A model generated the notes under the pieces. It did no database searches. It saw nothing but the letters and a program-made list of their open reading frames with translations, and was not told where the DNA came from. This document shows, in pieces, positions 63,054 to 64,000 of a stretch of 64,000 nucleotides of DNA. Positions within the stretch are counted from its first letter, which is position 1, and each line of letters opens with the position of its first letter. Made by a program: the position numbers and the translations under genes. The DNA comes from Rotaria sordida (taxonomy: Eukaryota; Rotifera; Eurotatoria; Philodinida; Philodinidae): NCBI GenBank assembly GCA_905250125.1, contig CAJNOL010000004.1, positions 124,001-188,000 on the forward strand. Direction: 5' to 3'.

Positions 63054-64000
63054 CTAAAAAATACAAAAAAAAAAAGATTACTAAATTGTAGGTGCACTTT
63101 TTCAGTTAACTATTCATACAGAAAAACAAAATTCCTATTTCAAAAAAATTGTATGTATATAACATTCCTTATGGAACGCACCAAGTTCAAAGTATCAATT
63201 ATATTATTTCATGAGACGGAAGAGGGAGCATAGAAGTTAATATGTATTATCATTCATTTTCTCTACACCTGCATAGTACTATATTCCAATTAATGTTGTT
63301 TGACTATCACAAATCGTGAGCAAAGCCAATAAAATCTCATTCTCAAAAAAACAACCTTGCTATTTTATTTTACATTTCGATTACATAGAATTTCTTTGAC
63401 AAGAAAACACTGATATCGACGAAATTTTCATATAAATTTAAGTATATACAGTTTCAATTTACTGACTACACCGACTCAATGTAGTTAGTGCATACTGACA
63501 CCAGTGTTCACGGAAGCATTGGAACATATTGCTACAAAAACGACATATTTTAATAGATTTAGTGCCTTAATGTTGCAGCAAACGCGAATGTCAATATAAT
63601 CAGTTCTTCAGTGATCATCGATTAGACAAGGGCAGAATTAACATTTTTTAAAATTGGAATCATCCGCCTCAAATTACGAATAGAACATCATTGGAAACAA
63701 CTACGACAGCATTGATGTACAGCAATAAATTAGGAATGAACAGAAATCACAAGAAGATAATGCAACAAATTTTCCTAACAACTACTGGGTTTTTTTTTAA
63801 ACTTTTGCAAGTGTAACTAAAAATGTAATTGTAAACTAATACATATGTATACTTCAACTGAAATGTATTTTTTTTTAAACTATTGTTTAAATAAATTTCT
63901 GAACAATTAATTTAACTCTTTGTAAAATGATAAAGAAAAATCTATTGTCTTTCATGAAAATACTTCCAATTCCAATATTCTTGTAACTTGAAATCAGAAT
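63054..64000. other. Dynamin intron running off the right edge, no exon seen
   Basis: The acceptor of the first visible dynamin exon is at 63054-63056; no dynamin-like coding segment is readable between it and the window end. It contains the MITE copy at 63462-63618. Confidence 0.6.
63462..63618. repeat. Diverged MITE fragment, copy 2
   Basis: Aligns with 53212-53370: GACACCAGTGTTCACGGAAG, ACATATTTTAATAGATTTAG and GCAGCAAACGCGAATG. The terminal inverted repeats seen in copy 1 are not recognisable here. Confidence 0.7.

Noticed and set aside
1..64000. CRISPR arrays, bacterial operons, rRNA or tRNA genes
   Set aside because: No regularly spaced repeats and no rRNA were seen. tRNA genes were not found by eye; tRNAscan-SE would be decisive.

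Overview
The window is eukaryotic, AT-rich nuclear DNA with short GT-AG introns, CAA and AAT runs in coding exons, and many small inverted-repeat elements in introns and spacers. The gene families (an F-box/leucine-rich-like protein, three B-box/coiled-coil/propeller-like proteins, compact metazoan housekeeping genes) and the splice sites placed just before start codons fit a bdelloid rotifer, probably Rotaria-like. This is inference from family resemblance; no database search was run.

Layout. 1-2911 (+): 3' part of an F-box gene. 2912-5435: spacer with a ~1 kb imperfect palindrome around a 100-N assembly gap. 5436-10537 (-): a discoidin-like + BTB gene whose third intron-exon junction lies across a 3.8 kb intron full of fold-back repeats. 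11524-19280 (+): a 1360-residue protein with a TASOR-type DUF3715 domain, with a fold-back or MITE in each of its two long introns. From 21410 to the right edge almost everything is on the minus strand. In map order these are: B-box/propeller protein (21410-23215), serpin (24699-27806), gamma-glutamyl hydrolase (28285-30184), two propeller-like paralogues (30517-32938, 35195-37862), a mitochondrial seryl-tRNA synthetase-like protein (38083-42155), TFIIIC subunit GTF3C2 (42225-47861), TTC16 (47965-51024), MTHFSD (51670-53713), an unrecognised gene (53940-54425), a kinase-fold pseudokinase (54858-57932) and the C-terminal half of dynamin (59023-63053, 5' end off the right edge). Plus-strand exceptions are a small membrane protein (27909-28226) and a secreted-type ORF with one in-frame TGA nested in a TTC16 intron (49157-49723).

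The genes do not form one pathway; they are mostly housekeeping functions (folate turnover, Pol III transcription, mitochondrial tRNA-synthetase paralogue, endocytosis). The strongest organisational signal is the tight same-strand run TTC16 - GTF3C2 - SLIMP-like - propeller (gaps 103, 69 and 220 bp), with AG 3' splice sites at or just upstream of start codons. That is what spliced-leader trans-splicing of polycistronic RNA would look like. Exon models were assembled by hand from splice sites and reading-frame phase; all stated junctions keep frame.
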